Shown: positions 43,568 through 53,199 of the stretch, piece by piece
Position numbering within the stretch: position 1 is the first letter of the stretch
How the letters are laid out: each line of letters begins with the position of its first letter
From: Paraburkholderia hiiakae
GTDB lineage: Bacteria; Pseudomonadota; Gammaproteobacteria; Burkholderiales; Burkholderiaceae
Assembly (NCBI RefSeq): GCF_904848665.1
Contig: NZ_CAJHCQ010000015.1
Location: 124,001-188,000, forward strand
DNA length: 64,000 nucleotides
Direction: 5' to 3'
Notes under the pieces: model-generated
What the model was told of the DNA's origin: nothing
Database searches by the model: none
What the model saw: only the letters and a program-made list of their open reading frames with translations
Translations under genes and position numbers: made by a program

Positions 43568-46500
43568 ATGAATCACATCTACCAGCTGTGCTGGAATCGG
43601 TCTCTCAGGCAATGGGTCGTCGTTTCGGAACTCGCGAGCCGGCGTGCGGGCAGAGGTCCTTGCCGAAGCGGCAAAGGCGTCAGGCGCCTTGTCGCGATCA
43701 TTCTCTCCGGTGCGCCGTTTCTGTGGATGGGCCTGGCGTACGCAGCAGGCGGACCCAGCGGTGGCCAGATCGTTTCGGGCGCCGGCACGATCCAGCAGTC
43801 AGGCTCGACGACCACGATCCAGCAGAGCAGCCAGACGCTGCAACTGAACTGGCGCAGTTTCAATGTGGGTGCGGGCCAGACCGTCGATTTCGTTCAGCCT
43901 GGCAGCAGTTCGCTCGCGGTCAACCGCATTCTCGGCAGCACGCCGAGTGCCGTCCTTGGCAATCTCAACGCTAATGGACAGGTGTGGCTCATCAATCCCA
44001 ACGGTGTGCTGTTCGGGCCGTCTGCGAGAGTGAACGTTGGCGGCATCGTCGCCTCCACGCTCGACGTCGACCCGAGCAGCCTCGGCAGCAATAGCCGCCG
44101 GTTCAGTGGGAGCGGGCAGGGTAGCATCGTCAATCAGGGTACGATTACTGCAGCCGACGGTGGATATGTCGCACTCCTTGGCAATCGCGTATCCAATCAG
44201 GGAGTCATCAGCGCGAGGCTCGGCACGATCGCGCTGGCGGGAGGAAGCGCGGCGACTCTCACGTTCGACGGCTCCCGGCTCGTCCACATCCAGGTCGATG
44301 CGAGCACACTCGACAATCTGGCCGAGAACAGGCAACTGCTGGTCGCCGACGGCGGACAGGTGATCATGACCGCGGGCGCGAAGGACGCGCTCCTCGCCAG
44401 CGCTGTGAACAACTCGGGCAAGGTGCGCGCGCAGACCGTGGAGGACCACGAGGGCAAGATCGTGCTGCTTGGCGGCATGACGGCGGGGCAGGTCAACGTA
44501 GGCGGCACGCTCGACGCGAGCGCGCCGAACGGCGGCGACGGCGGTTCGATAGAAACGTCGGCGGCGCATTTCAATGTCGCGCCCGACACGCACATCACGG
44601 CGGCGGCGCCGTTCGGGCGCGCCGGCACGTGGCTCGTCGATCCGACCGACCTGACCATCGACGCCAATGCGGCCAGCCAGATTTCGAGCACGCTGAACGG
44701 CGGCACGAACGTCGTCGAGCAGACAACGGCATCGGGCACGTCGGGAGCTGGCGTGCAGTCGCCAGGTGCGGGCGACATCAATGTCAACGCGGCCATCAGC
44801 TGGACCAACGCCTCCGCGAGCCTCACGCTCGAGGCGTTCAACGCGATCTTCGTGAACGCGCCCGTGACCGGCGCGGGTGCCGTGAACATGCAGGCGGGCA
44901 CGGGCAACCTGACGATCGCCTCGGGCGCATCGGTGACGGGCGGCGCGGGCGTCATACTGTCGACGAAGGCGAATTTCGTGAACAACGCGGGCAGCGCGGC
45001 CGTGAGCACCGGCACCTCGGCGCCCTGGCTGATCTACTCGACCGACCCGCGGCTCGACACTGCGGGCGGTCTCGCGCCGTCGTACATCCAGTACAACGCG
45101 CCCTATGGCACGACGCCTGCGGCCTCCGGCAACGGCTTTCTCTACAGCCTCGCGCCCACGATTACGCTAACGGGCCTCACGGGCAGCGTGACCAAGGTCT
45201 ACGACGGCACGACCACCGCGCACCTGACCAACGCGAATCTGCAGACGACGGGGCTCGTGAACGGCGATGCGGTTGCCAGCGCTACCGGCAGCTATGCCAC
45301 GTCCAACGCGGGCACCAGCATCACCGTGAACTCGCCGACGACGTTTGCAGGCGTCGTCATCAATACGTCGACGGGCATTCCGGCGTACGGCTACCAGGCG
45401 AAAGGCACGGCGTCGGCCGATATCGGCACGATCACGCCCGCGCCGCTCACGGTCAGCATCGTCAACGACCCGACCAAGGTGTACGACGGCACGACTTCGG
45501 CGCCGCTCACGGCCAGCAACTACAGCTTCACGGGCTTCGTGGCCGGGCAGGGCGCGAGCGTGAACCAGGCCAGCTCCGTTTCGTATGCGGGCGCGGATGC
45601 CGGCACGGGCATTGCCGTGAACGCGAGCTTCACGTCGACCAATTTCGTGGCGAACAGCGGCACGAACCTCGCGAACTACACACTGCCGACTGCAGCGGCC
45701 GGAACCGGCACCATTACGCCCGCGCCGCTGCTGATCAGCGGGCTCATCGCGAGCAACAAGGTCTATGACGGCACGCGGGCCGCGACGCTCAACGTGAGTG
45801 GCGCGTCGCTCTTCGGTGTCATCAGCTCGGACAGCGGGCAGGTCACGCTCGAGACGAGCGGCGCAACGGGCGCGTTTGTCACGCCCAACGTAGGGAACAA
45901 TATTTCCGTCGTGCCTTCGGGCTTCACGCTGACGGGCGCGAAGTCGGCCGACTATCAGATTTCGGTGCCGCTCTATCTTGCCGCCAACATCACGCCGAAG
46001 ATCTTGACGATCACCGGCGTGACGGCGAACGACAAAGTGTACGACGCCACCACGACCGCCACGCTCAACCTGGGCGGCGCCACGATCACGGGCCTCGTGC
46101 CCTCGGACGCCGCCAATGTCTCGCTCTCCACGAGCGGGGCCAAGGGCACGTTCAGCCAGTCCAACGTGGGCACCGACCTGGCGGTCTCGGCGAGCGGCTT
46201 CACGCTGGGCGGATCGGCGGCCGGGAATTACTCGGTGACGGGCATCACGGGTCTGACTGCGAACATCACGCCCGCGCCGCTCACGATCACCTTCCTCGGC
46301 TCCCCGACCAAGGTCTACGACGGTTCGGCCAATGCCACGCTGACCCAGGCGAACTACACGATCGCCGGCTTCGTGGGCGGCCAGAGCGCGACTATCGGCC
46401 AGACTTCCGCGACCTACGTCACGCCCAACGCGGGCACCAACATCGCCATTAGCGCGGAGCTCAGGCCGTCGGACTTCGTGCCGGCGACCGGCACGTCGAT

Positions 46501-49500
46501 GTCGAACTACACGTTCCCGTCTACGGTGACTTCCGCGACCGGCATCATCACGCCCGCGCCGGTCGTAGTCGACATCATCAACAATCCGACCAAGGTCTAC
46601 GACGGCACCGCCACTGCCACGCTCGGCGCCGGCAACTACCAGGTGCTCGGCGCGATTCCCGGCGAGTCCATCGCCCTGAGTCCGTTTCCGACGACGGGCG
46701 CCTATGCAACGCCCAACGTCGGCTACCAGGGCGTGAGCACGACGCTCACGACGGGCAATTTCCAGGCCGGCCCGAACACGCTGCTGTCCAACTACGCATT
46801 GCCGGCCACGGCAACGGGCATGGGTACGATCGTGCAGCGGCCGATCAGCGGAGAGGTGACGGCGTCGATCACCAACAACCCGTCTAAAACCTACGATGGC
46901 AACACGGTCGCTACGATCCCCGCCAGCGATTTCACGTTCAGCGGGTTCGTGGGCACCGACAGCGCGACGGTGTCGCATACCATCACCGGGCAGTACGCGT
47001 CGAAGAACGCCGGACCGCAGGGGGTGACGGCGAACCTGGCCGAGTCCGACCTCGCGGCCGGACCGGGCACGAATCTGAATAACTACTCGTTCCCGATTAC
47101 GGCGTATGGGGCGGGCACGATTCTTCCGGCCCAGCTAACCGTCACGATCATCGGCAACCCGACCAAGGTCTACAACGGCGACACGATCGCGCGCGTGAGC
47201 GGCAGCAACTTCCTGATCGGCGGCTTCGTGAGCGGCGAGGGCGCAAGCATCACACCCACCACGCAGTTCAATTACGCGCAGGCCAACGCGGGAACACGGA
47301 CCGTGAGCGGGGCGCTCGTGCCGAGCAACTACACGGCCAACAGCGGCACGCTGCTCAGCAATTACCTGCTGCCCACCTCGGCGTCGGGCCTGGGAACCAT
47401 CACTCCGGCACCGCTTTTCATCATCAATACTTTCGCGACCAGCAAGGTCTACGACACGACGACCGCTGATACGCTCGACGTGAGCAGCGCCGCGCTCTCG
47501 GGCGTGGTTCCATCCGACGCCGGCAATGTCACGCTCAACACCTCTACCGCCGGCACGTTCGCCCAGTCCAACGTGGGCAACAACATCGCGGTGACGGCCA
47601 GTGGCTTCAGCATTTCGGGCAGCGCGGCCGGCAACTACACGCTTCAACCTCTTGCCGGGCTTGCCGCGAACATCACGCCCGCGCCACTGATCGTGAACGG
47701 CGCCGTGGCGAACAACAAGGTGTACGACAGCACGACCGCCGCCACGATCAACAGCAGAAGCGCGACGCTCTCCGGCGTGCTCGGCAGCGATAACGTGACG
47801 CTCTCGTCGGGCAGCGCGGGCGGCCAGTTCGTCACGGCGAACGCGGGCACGAACCTGCAGGTCACCGCGAGCGGCTTCACCCTGAGCGGCGCGCAGGCGG
47901 GCAACTACACCGTCCAGCAACCGCAGAACCTGTTCGCCAACATCACACCGGCACCGATCGCGGTCACCATCACGGGCAACCCCATCAAGCAGTACGACGG
48001 CACGACCTCGGTGACGCTCGGCGCATCGGACTTCACCATTACGGGCTTTGTGGGGAGCCAGAGCGCCACGGTCACGCAGACCGCGGCCAGCGGCTATTTC
48101 TCGCCGAACGTGGGTACGCATGTCGGTATCAGCGCGACGCTCGAGCCGTCGGACTATACGGCGGCGCTGGGCACGAATCTGTCGAACTACAGCCTGCCGA
48201 CCCAGGCCACGGGCACGCTCGGCGAGATTACGGCGAAGATCATCAATCTCACCGGCACGCGCGTGTACGACGCCACGACCAACGCCAACGCGAATCTGTT
48301 CTCGAGCGCGGGCGTGGTCGCTGGCGTCAACGGCGAGACGCTGACGCTCACCGGCAACGGCACGCTGACCAGCAAGAACGTGGGCAACCAGCTGCCGTTT
48401 TCGAACCTCGGCACGCTGACGCTGGGCAACGGCAGCGGCCTGGCGAGCAACTACTCGCTCGCGGGCGGCACCGACTGGGTAACGATCACGCCCGCCATGC
48501 TCACTGTGCTCAATACGACCGCGCTCGACAAGGTCTACGACGGCACGAGAACAGCGACCTTGCAAAATGCCCTGCTGAGCGGCGTGATCGGCAGCGACAA
48601 CGTCGCGCTCGGCAACGACGCGACGGGCCAGTTCGACACCAAAAACGTGGGCACGAACAAGCCCGTTTCCACCCAGATGACGATTTCGGGCACGGACGCG
48701 AGCAACTACACGCTGATCCAGCCGACCGGCATTTTCGCCAGCATCACGCCGTTGGGCGTAACGATTGCGGCCACCGGCATCAACAAGCAGTACGACGGCA
48801 CGACGACGGCGCAGGTCAATCTGGGCAGCGCCGCCGTGGTGGCGGGCGACCAGGTGACGTTTACCGATCAGGCGGCCAACTTTTCCCAGTCGGACGTGGG
48901 CAACAACCTCGCGGTGCACGTGACCGGCATTTCGGCGAGCGGCGCCGACGCGGCCAACTACACGTTCGCCAACACCACGGCGGACACCACGGCCAACATC
49001 ACGCCGCGCGTGTTGAGTCTGCAGGGCACACGCATCTACGACACCACGGCCAACGCCGCCGCGACTCTGTTCGGCACGAACGGCGTGCTGCAAGGGCAGA
49101 ACGGCGAGACGCTGACACTCAGCGGAACCGGGCAGCTGGTCGACAAGAACGTGGGCAACCAGAAGCCATTCGCGACGAACGGCCTGAGCGGCTATACGCT
49201 GACCGCCGATGGCACGGCGAAGGCGAGCAACTATACGCTCGTGGGCGGCAACGACTGGGTCACGGTAACGCCCGCTACGCTGAACGTCCTCAACACGGTC
49301 GCCCAGAACAAGGTGTACGACGGCAATGCGATTGCGCAGTTGTTGGGCGCCACGCTCAGCGGCGTGCTGGGTTCGGATACCGTCGCGCTTGGCAACGATA
49401 CGCAGGGCCAGTTCAACGACAAGAACGTCGGCACAGGCAAGCCCGTGACCACGAGCATGACGATCTCGGGCACCGATGCGGGCAACTACGTGCTGGTGCA

Positions 49501-52500
49501 GCCCAGTGGCCTCACGGCCAACATCACGCCGCTTGGCGTGACGGTGCAAGCCACTGCCAGCAACAAGGTCTACGACGGTACGACCACGGCCACCGTGCAG
49601 CTCAGCAGCCCTGGCGTCGTGTCGGGCGACCAGGTGGTGTTCAGTGATCAATCCGCCGATTTCGACACGAAGAACGTTGGCACGGGCAAGCTGGTGACGG
49701 TTCTGGGCATCAACGAATCCGGCGCCGACATAGGCAATTACACGTTCACGAATACGACCGCGACGACCACGGCCAATATCACGCCGTATGTCCTGAGCCT
49801 CACCGGCACGCGCGTGTATGACTCCACGACCAACGCCGCCGCGAGCCTGTTCGGCAGCAATGGAACGCTGACGGGAGTGGCCGGCGAAACGCTCACGCTC
49901 ACTGGCACCGGTACGCTCGCGAGCAAGAACGTGAACGCGCAGCAGGCGTTCGCCGCGAACGGCCTTGCGGGCTTCACGCTCACCGGCAACGGCGCCGCGC
50001 TGGCCAGCAACTACACGTTCGCTGGCGGCACGGACTGGGTCAACATCACGCCGGCGACGCTCGCCGTCAACGGCACCTCGGTGAACACAAAGGTCTACGA
50101 CGCCACCACGAACGCCACGCTGAGCGGCGCGACGCTCGCCGGCGTGTTCGCGGGAGACAACGTGGCGCTCGGCAACGACACCACGGGCACGTTCGCGGAC
50201 AAGAACGTGGGCACCAGCAAGCCCGTAACGGCCGCGACGATGACCATCAGCGGCACCGACGCCGGCAATTATGTGCTGACGCAGCCCACTGGCTTGACGG
50301 GCGATATCACGGCGCGCCCCATCGTCGTGAGCGCAACCGCGCAAAACAAGACCTACGACGGCACGACCGCCGCCACGGCGGCGATCGGCAGCAACGGCGT
50401 GCTGTCGGGCGACACCGTGAATTTTGGCTTCGGCGGTGCGAACTTCGCCACGCCGAACGCGGGCAACGGCATTGTCGTCACGGTGAACGGCATCACCGCG
50501 AGCGGCGCGGACGCGACCAACTACTCGTACAACGCCGTCGCGTTGACGGCGGCGAACATCCTGCCCGTCGTGCTGAACCTCACGGGCTCGCGCACATACG
50601 ACGGCACCACGGGTGCCGCTGCCAGCCTGTTCGGCAGCAACGGCACGCTGACGGGCGTGAACGGCGAGACGCTCACGCTCTCCGGCACAGGCACGCTCTC
50701 CACGAAGAACGCGGGCTCGCAGGTGCCGTTCGCGGCCAACGGCCTCGCGGGCTTCACGCTTACGGGCAACGGCGCTGCGCTGGCCGGCAACTACACGTTC
50801 ACGGGCGGCACCGACTGGGTGACCATCAATCCGCTTGCCGTCACGGTCGGCGCGACGGCGCAAAGCCGGTACTACAACGGCACGACCGCTGCCACGGCGA
50901 CGATCACGCCCACGGGCGTGCTGGCGGGCGATACCGTGAATTTTGGCTTCAGTACTGCGAACTTCTCCACGCCGAATGCGGGCAACGGCATTCCGGTCAC
51001 GATAAGCGGCATCACGGCGAGCGGCGCGGACGCGGGCAACTACACGTACAACGCCACCGCGACGGCCGCCGCCGACATCTTCCCGTATATCCTGACCCTG
51101 CAGAGCACGCGCGTGTATGACGGCACCACCGGCGCTGCCGCCAGCCTGTTCGGCAATAACGGTGTGCTAACGGGCGTGAACGGCGAAACGCTCACGCTCT
51201 CCGGCACCGGTACGCTCGCGAGCAAGAACGTGAATGTGCAGCAGCCGTTCGCGGCTAACGGCGTCACGAGCTTCACGCTCACCGGCAACAACGGCGCGCT
51301 GGGGAGCAACTACACGCTCGGTAGCGGCGTTGGCGACTGGGTCAACATCACGCCGAAACCGGTGACGATCGCGGCCGTGGGCGAAAACAAGGTCTACGAC
51401 GGCACCACGACCGCACAGCTCAGCAGCTTCACCGTGAATGGCCTCGTGGCGGGCGACAACGCTTCGGTGGGCTACAACTCGGCGGATTTCGCCACGGCTA
51501 ACGTGGGCACAGCGATTCCCATCACGGTGGGTCTCTACGGCAACGGCACGGACATCAGCAACTATACGTTCGGCAGCAAGGTCGTCACGACGAGCGCGGA
51601 CATCACCCCGCGCGCGCTCACGATCACGGCCAGCGCGCAGAACAAGACGTACGACGCCACCACCACGGCGGTGCTCAACGGGTTGGCCGTGAGCGGCCTC
51701 GTGGCCGGCGACACGGCCACCTTCGCGGCTGGCAGTGCGAACTTCGCCACGCCGAACGCGGGCAACGGCATCGCGGTCAACGTGGCGGGCATCACGGGAA
51801 CGGGCAGCGATCTCAGCAATTACACCTACAACACTTCGGCTTTGACGACGGCGGACATTCTTCCGTTTGTGCTGAACCTCACCGGCAGCCGCGTCTACGA
51901 CGGCACGAACCAGGCCAGCGCCAGCCTCTTCGGCAATGGTGGGCAACTCACGGGTGTGGCCGGCCAGACGCTCTCGCTATCAGGCACGGGCACGCTTTCG
52001 AGCCGCAACGCCGGACAGCAGCAGCCGTTTGCAGCGGGCGGCCTTTCCGGCTACACGCTCAGCGCCAACGGCTCAGCGCTTGCGGGCAATTACACGCTGG
52101 CTGGCGGTGTGGACTGGGTCACCATCACGCCGCTCGCCGTCACCGTGACCGCGACGGGTACGAGCAAGAGCTACGACGGCACGCGCACCGCCTCGGTTGG
52201 CCTCGCGAGTAACGGGATTCTTGGCGGCGACAATGTGAGCTTCAGCGCGCAGTCGTCGAACTTCGTCACGCCGAATGCCGGCAGCGGCATTCCCATTCTC
52301 GTGACGGGCATTGCGGGCGGCGGCGCGGACGCCGGCAACTACACGTTCAATACGGTGGCAACCACGTCGGCCAACATCACGCCTGTCGTGCTCGATCTCA
52401 CGGGCAGCCGCGTGTACGACGCGAGCACCGGCGCGTCGGCGAGCCTGTTCGGCGCGAATGGTGTCGTTCAGGGCGTGAATGGCGAGACGCTCACGCTTGC

Positions 52501-53137
52501 CGGTAGCGGAACGCTCTCCACGAAGAGCGTCGGCAACCAGATCGCCTTCGCGCCTGGCGGACTCGGCGGCTACACGCTGACCGGCAACGGCGCGGCGCTC
52601 GCCGGCAACTACACACTGGCGGGCGGCGTGGACTGGGTGACGGTCACGCCCGCGCCCCTCATCGTGGTGGGCACGCACACGAGCAACCGGACCTATGACG
52701 GCACGGCGTTCGACGCGCTCTCGGGCGCGACGCTTTCCGGCGTGCTCGGACACGACAACGTGACGCTCGGTAACGACGCCGTGGGCTATTTCAACAATCC
52801 GGCCGTGGGCTTCAACAAGCCGGTCGGCACGACGATGACCGCCAGCGGCGCCGACTCGGGCAATTACGTGCTAGTGCAGCCAACCGGCCTCACCGCCGAC
52901 ATCATTGCGCCGCTTGCCCCGGTGCCTACGGGCACGCTCACGAGCGTCCAGGCGCCGCTCGCAGCGGACGATGTGACGACGCCATACGGCACCGCTTCCG
53001 ACAGCGCGCAGGGTAGCTACGCGGGCAATCAGAAGCAGGAAGACCATCCCAATGAGCGCAATCTGGCGCGCGCGGACTTCCATCCGGGAATCGCGCTCAC
53101 CGTGCTCAACGGCGGGGTCCGGCTGCCATCGAATTGA
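43568..53137 (+). CDS. Giant two-partner-secretion adhesin with YDG/MBG repeats (TpsA/FHA-type)
   Basis: 3189-residue exported surface protein. The ATG at 43568 starts an extended signal peptide of type V secretion (MNHIYQLCWN...WVVVSELAS), and a hydrophobic segment ends at LAYA (~60). The TPS/haemagglutination domain follows (~65-240) with NWRSFNVG, NRILG and INPNGVLFG, which targets the protein to the TpsB channel. From ~540 to ~3110 run 29 YDG/MBG-type modules, each opening with a variant of KVYDGTTTA. The short C-terminus is hydrophilic, with no autotransporter barrel. The partner transporter follows 62 bp later. Binding target unknown; adhesion or biofilm function is inferred from the family. 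Confidence 0.93.
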   Translation: MNHIYQLCWNRSLRQWVVVSELASRRAGRGPCRSGKGVRRLVAIILSGAPFLWMGLAYAAGGPSGGQIVSGAGTIQQSGSTTTIQQSSQTLQLNWRSFNVGAGQTVDFVQPGSSSLAVNRILGSTPSAVLGNLNANGQVWLINPNGVLFGPSARVNVGGIVASTLDVDPSSLGSNSRRFSGSGQGSIVNQGTITAADGGYVALLGNRVSNQGVISARLGTIALAGGSAATLTFDGSRLVHIQVDASTLDNLAENRQLLVADGGQVIMTAGAKDALLASAVNNSGKVRAQTVEDHEGKIVLLGGMTAGQVNVGGTLDASAPNGGDGGSIETSAAHFNVAPDTHITAAAPFGRAGTWLVDPTDLTIDANAASQISSTLNGGTNVVEQTTASGTSGAGVQSPGAGDINVNAAISWTNASASLTLEAFNAIFVNAPVTGAGAVNMQAGTGNLTIASGASVTGGAGVILSTKANFVNNAGSAAVSTGTSAPWLIYSTDPRLDTAGGLAPSYIQYNAPYGTTPAASGNGFLYSLAPTITLTGLTGSVTKVYDGTTTAHLTNANLQTTGLVNGDAVASATGSYATSNAGTSITVNSPTTFAGVVINTSTGIPAYGYQAKGTASADIGTITPAPLTVSIVNDPTKVYDGTTSAPLTASNYSFTGFVAGQGASVNQASSVSYAGADAGTGIAVNASFTSTNFVANSGTNLANYTLPTAAAGTGTITPAPLLISGLIASNKVYDGTRAATLNVSGASLFGVISSDSGQVTLETSGATGAFVTPNVGNNISVVPSGFTLTGAKSADYQISVPLYLAANITPKILTITGVTANDKVYDATTTATLNLGGATITGLVPSDAANVSLSTSGAKGTFSQSNVGTDLAVSASGFTLGGSAAGNYSVTGITGLTANITPAPLTITFLGSPTKVYDGSANATLTQANYTIAGFVGGQSATIGQTSATYVTPNAGTNIAISAELRPSDFVPATGTSMSNYTFPSTVTSATGIITPAPVVVDIINNPTKVYDGTATATLGAGNYQVLGAIPGESIALSPFPTTGAYATPNVGYQGVSTTLTTGNFQAGPNTLLSNYALPATATGMGTIVQRPISGEVTASITNNPSKTYDGNTVATIPASDFTFSGFVGTDSATVSHTITGQYASKNAGPQGVTANLAESDLAAGPGTNLNNYSFPITAYGAGTILPAQLTVTIIGNPTKVYNGDTIARVSGSNFLIGGFVSGEGASITPTTQFNYAQANAGTRTVSGALVPSNYTANSGTLLSNYLLPTSASGLGTITPAPLFIINTFATSKVYDTTTADTLDVSSAALSGVVPSDAGNVTLNTSTAGTFAQSNVGNNIAVTASGFSISGSAAGNYTLQPLAGLAANITPAPLIVNGAVANNKVYDSTTAATINSRSATLSGVLGSDNVTLSSGSAGGQFVTANAGTNLQVTASGFTLSGAQAGNYTVQQPQNLFANITPAPIAVTITGNPIKQYDGTTSVTLGASDFTITGFVGSQSATVTQTAASGYFSPNVGTHVGISATLEPSDYTAALGTNLSNYSLPTQATGTLGEITAKIINLTGTRVYDATTNANANLFSSAGVVAGVNGETLTLTGNGTLTSKNVGNQLPFSNLGTLTLGNGSGLASNYSLAGGTDWVTITPAMLTVLNTTALDKVYDGTRTATLQNALLSGVIGSDNVALGNDATGQFDTKNVGTNKPVSTQMTISGTDASNYTLIQPTGIFASITPLGVTIAATGINKQYDGTTTAQVNLGSAAVVAGDQVTFTDQAANFSQSDVGNNLAVHVTGISASGADAANYTFANTTADTTANITPRVLSLQGTRIYDTTANAAATLFGTNGVLQGQNGETLTLSGTGQLVDKNVGNQKPFATNGLSGYTLTADGTAKASNYTLVGGNDWVTVTPATLNVLNTVAQNKVYDGNAIAQLLGATLSGVLGSDTVALGNDTQGQFNDKNVGTGKPVTTSMTISGTDAGNYVLVQPSGLTANITPLGVTVQATASNKVYDGTTTATVQLSSPGVVSGDQVVFSDQSADFDTKNVGTGKLVTVLGINESGADIGNYTFTNTTATTTANITPYVLSLTGTRVYDSTTNAAASLFGSNGTLTGVAGETLTLTGTGTLASKNVNAQQAFAANGLAGFTLTGNGAALASNYTFAGGTDWVNITPATLAVNGTSVNTKVYDATTNATLSGATLAGVFAGDNVALGNDTTGTFADKNVGTSKPVTAATMTISGTDAGNYVLTQPTGLTGDITARPIVVSATAQNKTYDGTTAATAAIGSNGVLSGDTVNFGFGGANFATPNAGNGIVVTVNGITASGADATNYSYNAVALTAANILPVVLNLTGSRTYDGTTGAAASLFGSNGTLTGVNGETLTLSGTGTLSTKNAGSQVPFAANGLAGFTLTGNGAALAGNYTFTGGTDWVTINPLAVTVGATAQSRYYNGTTAATATITPTGVLAGDTVNFGFSTANFSTPNAGNGIPVTISGITASGADAGNYTYNATATAAADIFPYILTLQSTRVYDGTTGAAASLFGNNGVLTGVNGETLTLSGTGTLASKNVNVQQPFAANGVTSFTLTGNNGALGSNYTLGSGVGDWVNITPKPVTIAAVGENKVYDGTTTAQLSSFTVNGLVAGDNASVGYNSADFATANVGTAIPITVGLYGNGTDISNYTFGSKVVTTSADITPRALTITASAQNKTYDATTTAVLNGLAVSGLVAGDTATFAAGSANFATPNAGNGIAVNVAGITGTGSDLSNYTYNTSALTTADILPFVLNLTGSRVYDGTNQASASLFGNGGQLTGVAGQTLSLSGTGTLSSRNAGQQQPFAAGGLSGYTLSANGSALAGNYTLAGGVDWVTITPLAVTVTATGTSKSYDGTRTASVGLASNGILGGDNVSFSAQSSNFVTPNAGSGIPILVTGIAGGGADAGNYTFNTVATTSANITPVVLDLTGSRVYDASTGASASLFGANGVVQGVNGETLTLAGSGTLSTKSVGNQIAFAPGGLGGYTLTGNGAALAGNYTLAGGVDWVTVTPAPLIVVGTHTSNRTYDGTAFDALSGATLSGVLGHDNVTLGNDAVGYFNNPAVGFNKPVGTTMTASGADSGNYVLVQPTGLTADIIAPLAPVPTGTLTSVQAPLAADDVTTPYGTASDSAQGSYAGNQKQEDHPNERNLARADFHPGIALTVLNGGVRLPSN
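45194..52900 (+). repeat. 29 YDG/MBG-type module repeats with higher-order periodicity
   Basis: Module starts are marked by (K/R)xYD(G/A/S). In the second half a three-module unit recurs. The TGxRVYD-type module begins at about 48251, 49022, 49802, 50582, 51101, 51881 and 52400. The steps are 771, 780, 780, 519, 780 and 519 bp, i.e. three or two modules of about 260 bp. Many stretches are nearly identical at DNA level, so copy number may vary by recombination. Confidence 0.9.
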
Positions 53138-53199
53138 GGCCTCCGGGTGGAGGATAAGAACAACGCGCGCGCGCAAGCGCCCCACGGCATCTTCATACC

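Noticed and set aside
47135..50863. A 1242-codon open frame on the minus strand inside the adhesin gene
   Set aside because: It is antisense to the regular YDG/MBG repeats. Its translation is Arg/Ala/His/Val-rich and mirrors the repeat periodicity, as expected from GC-rich codon use, and it has no domain or ribosome-binding site.
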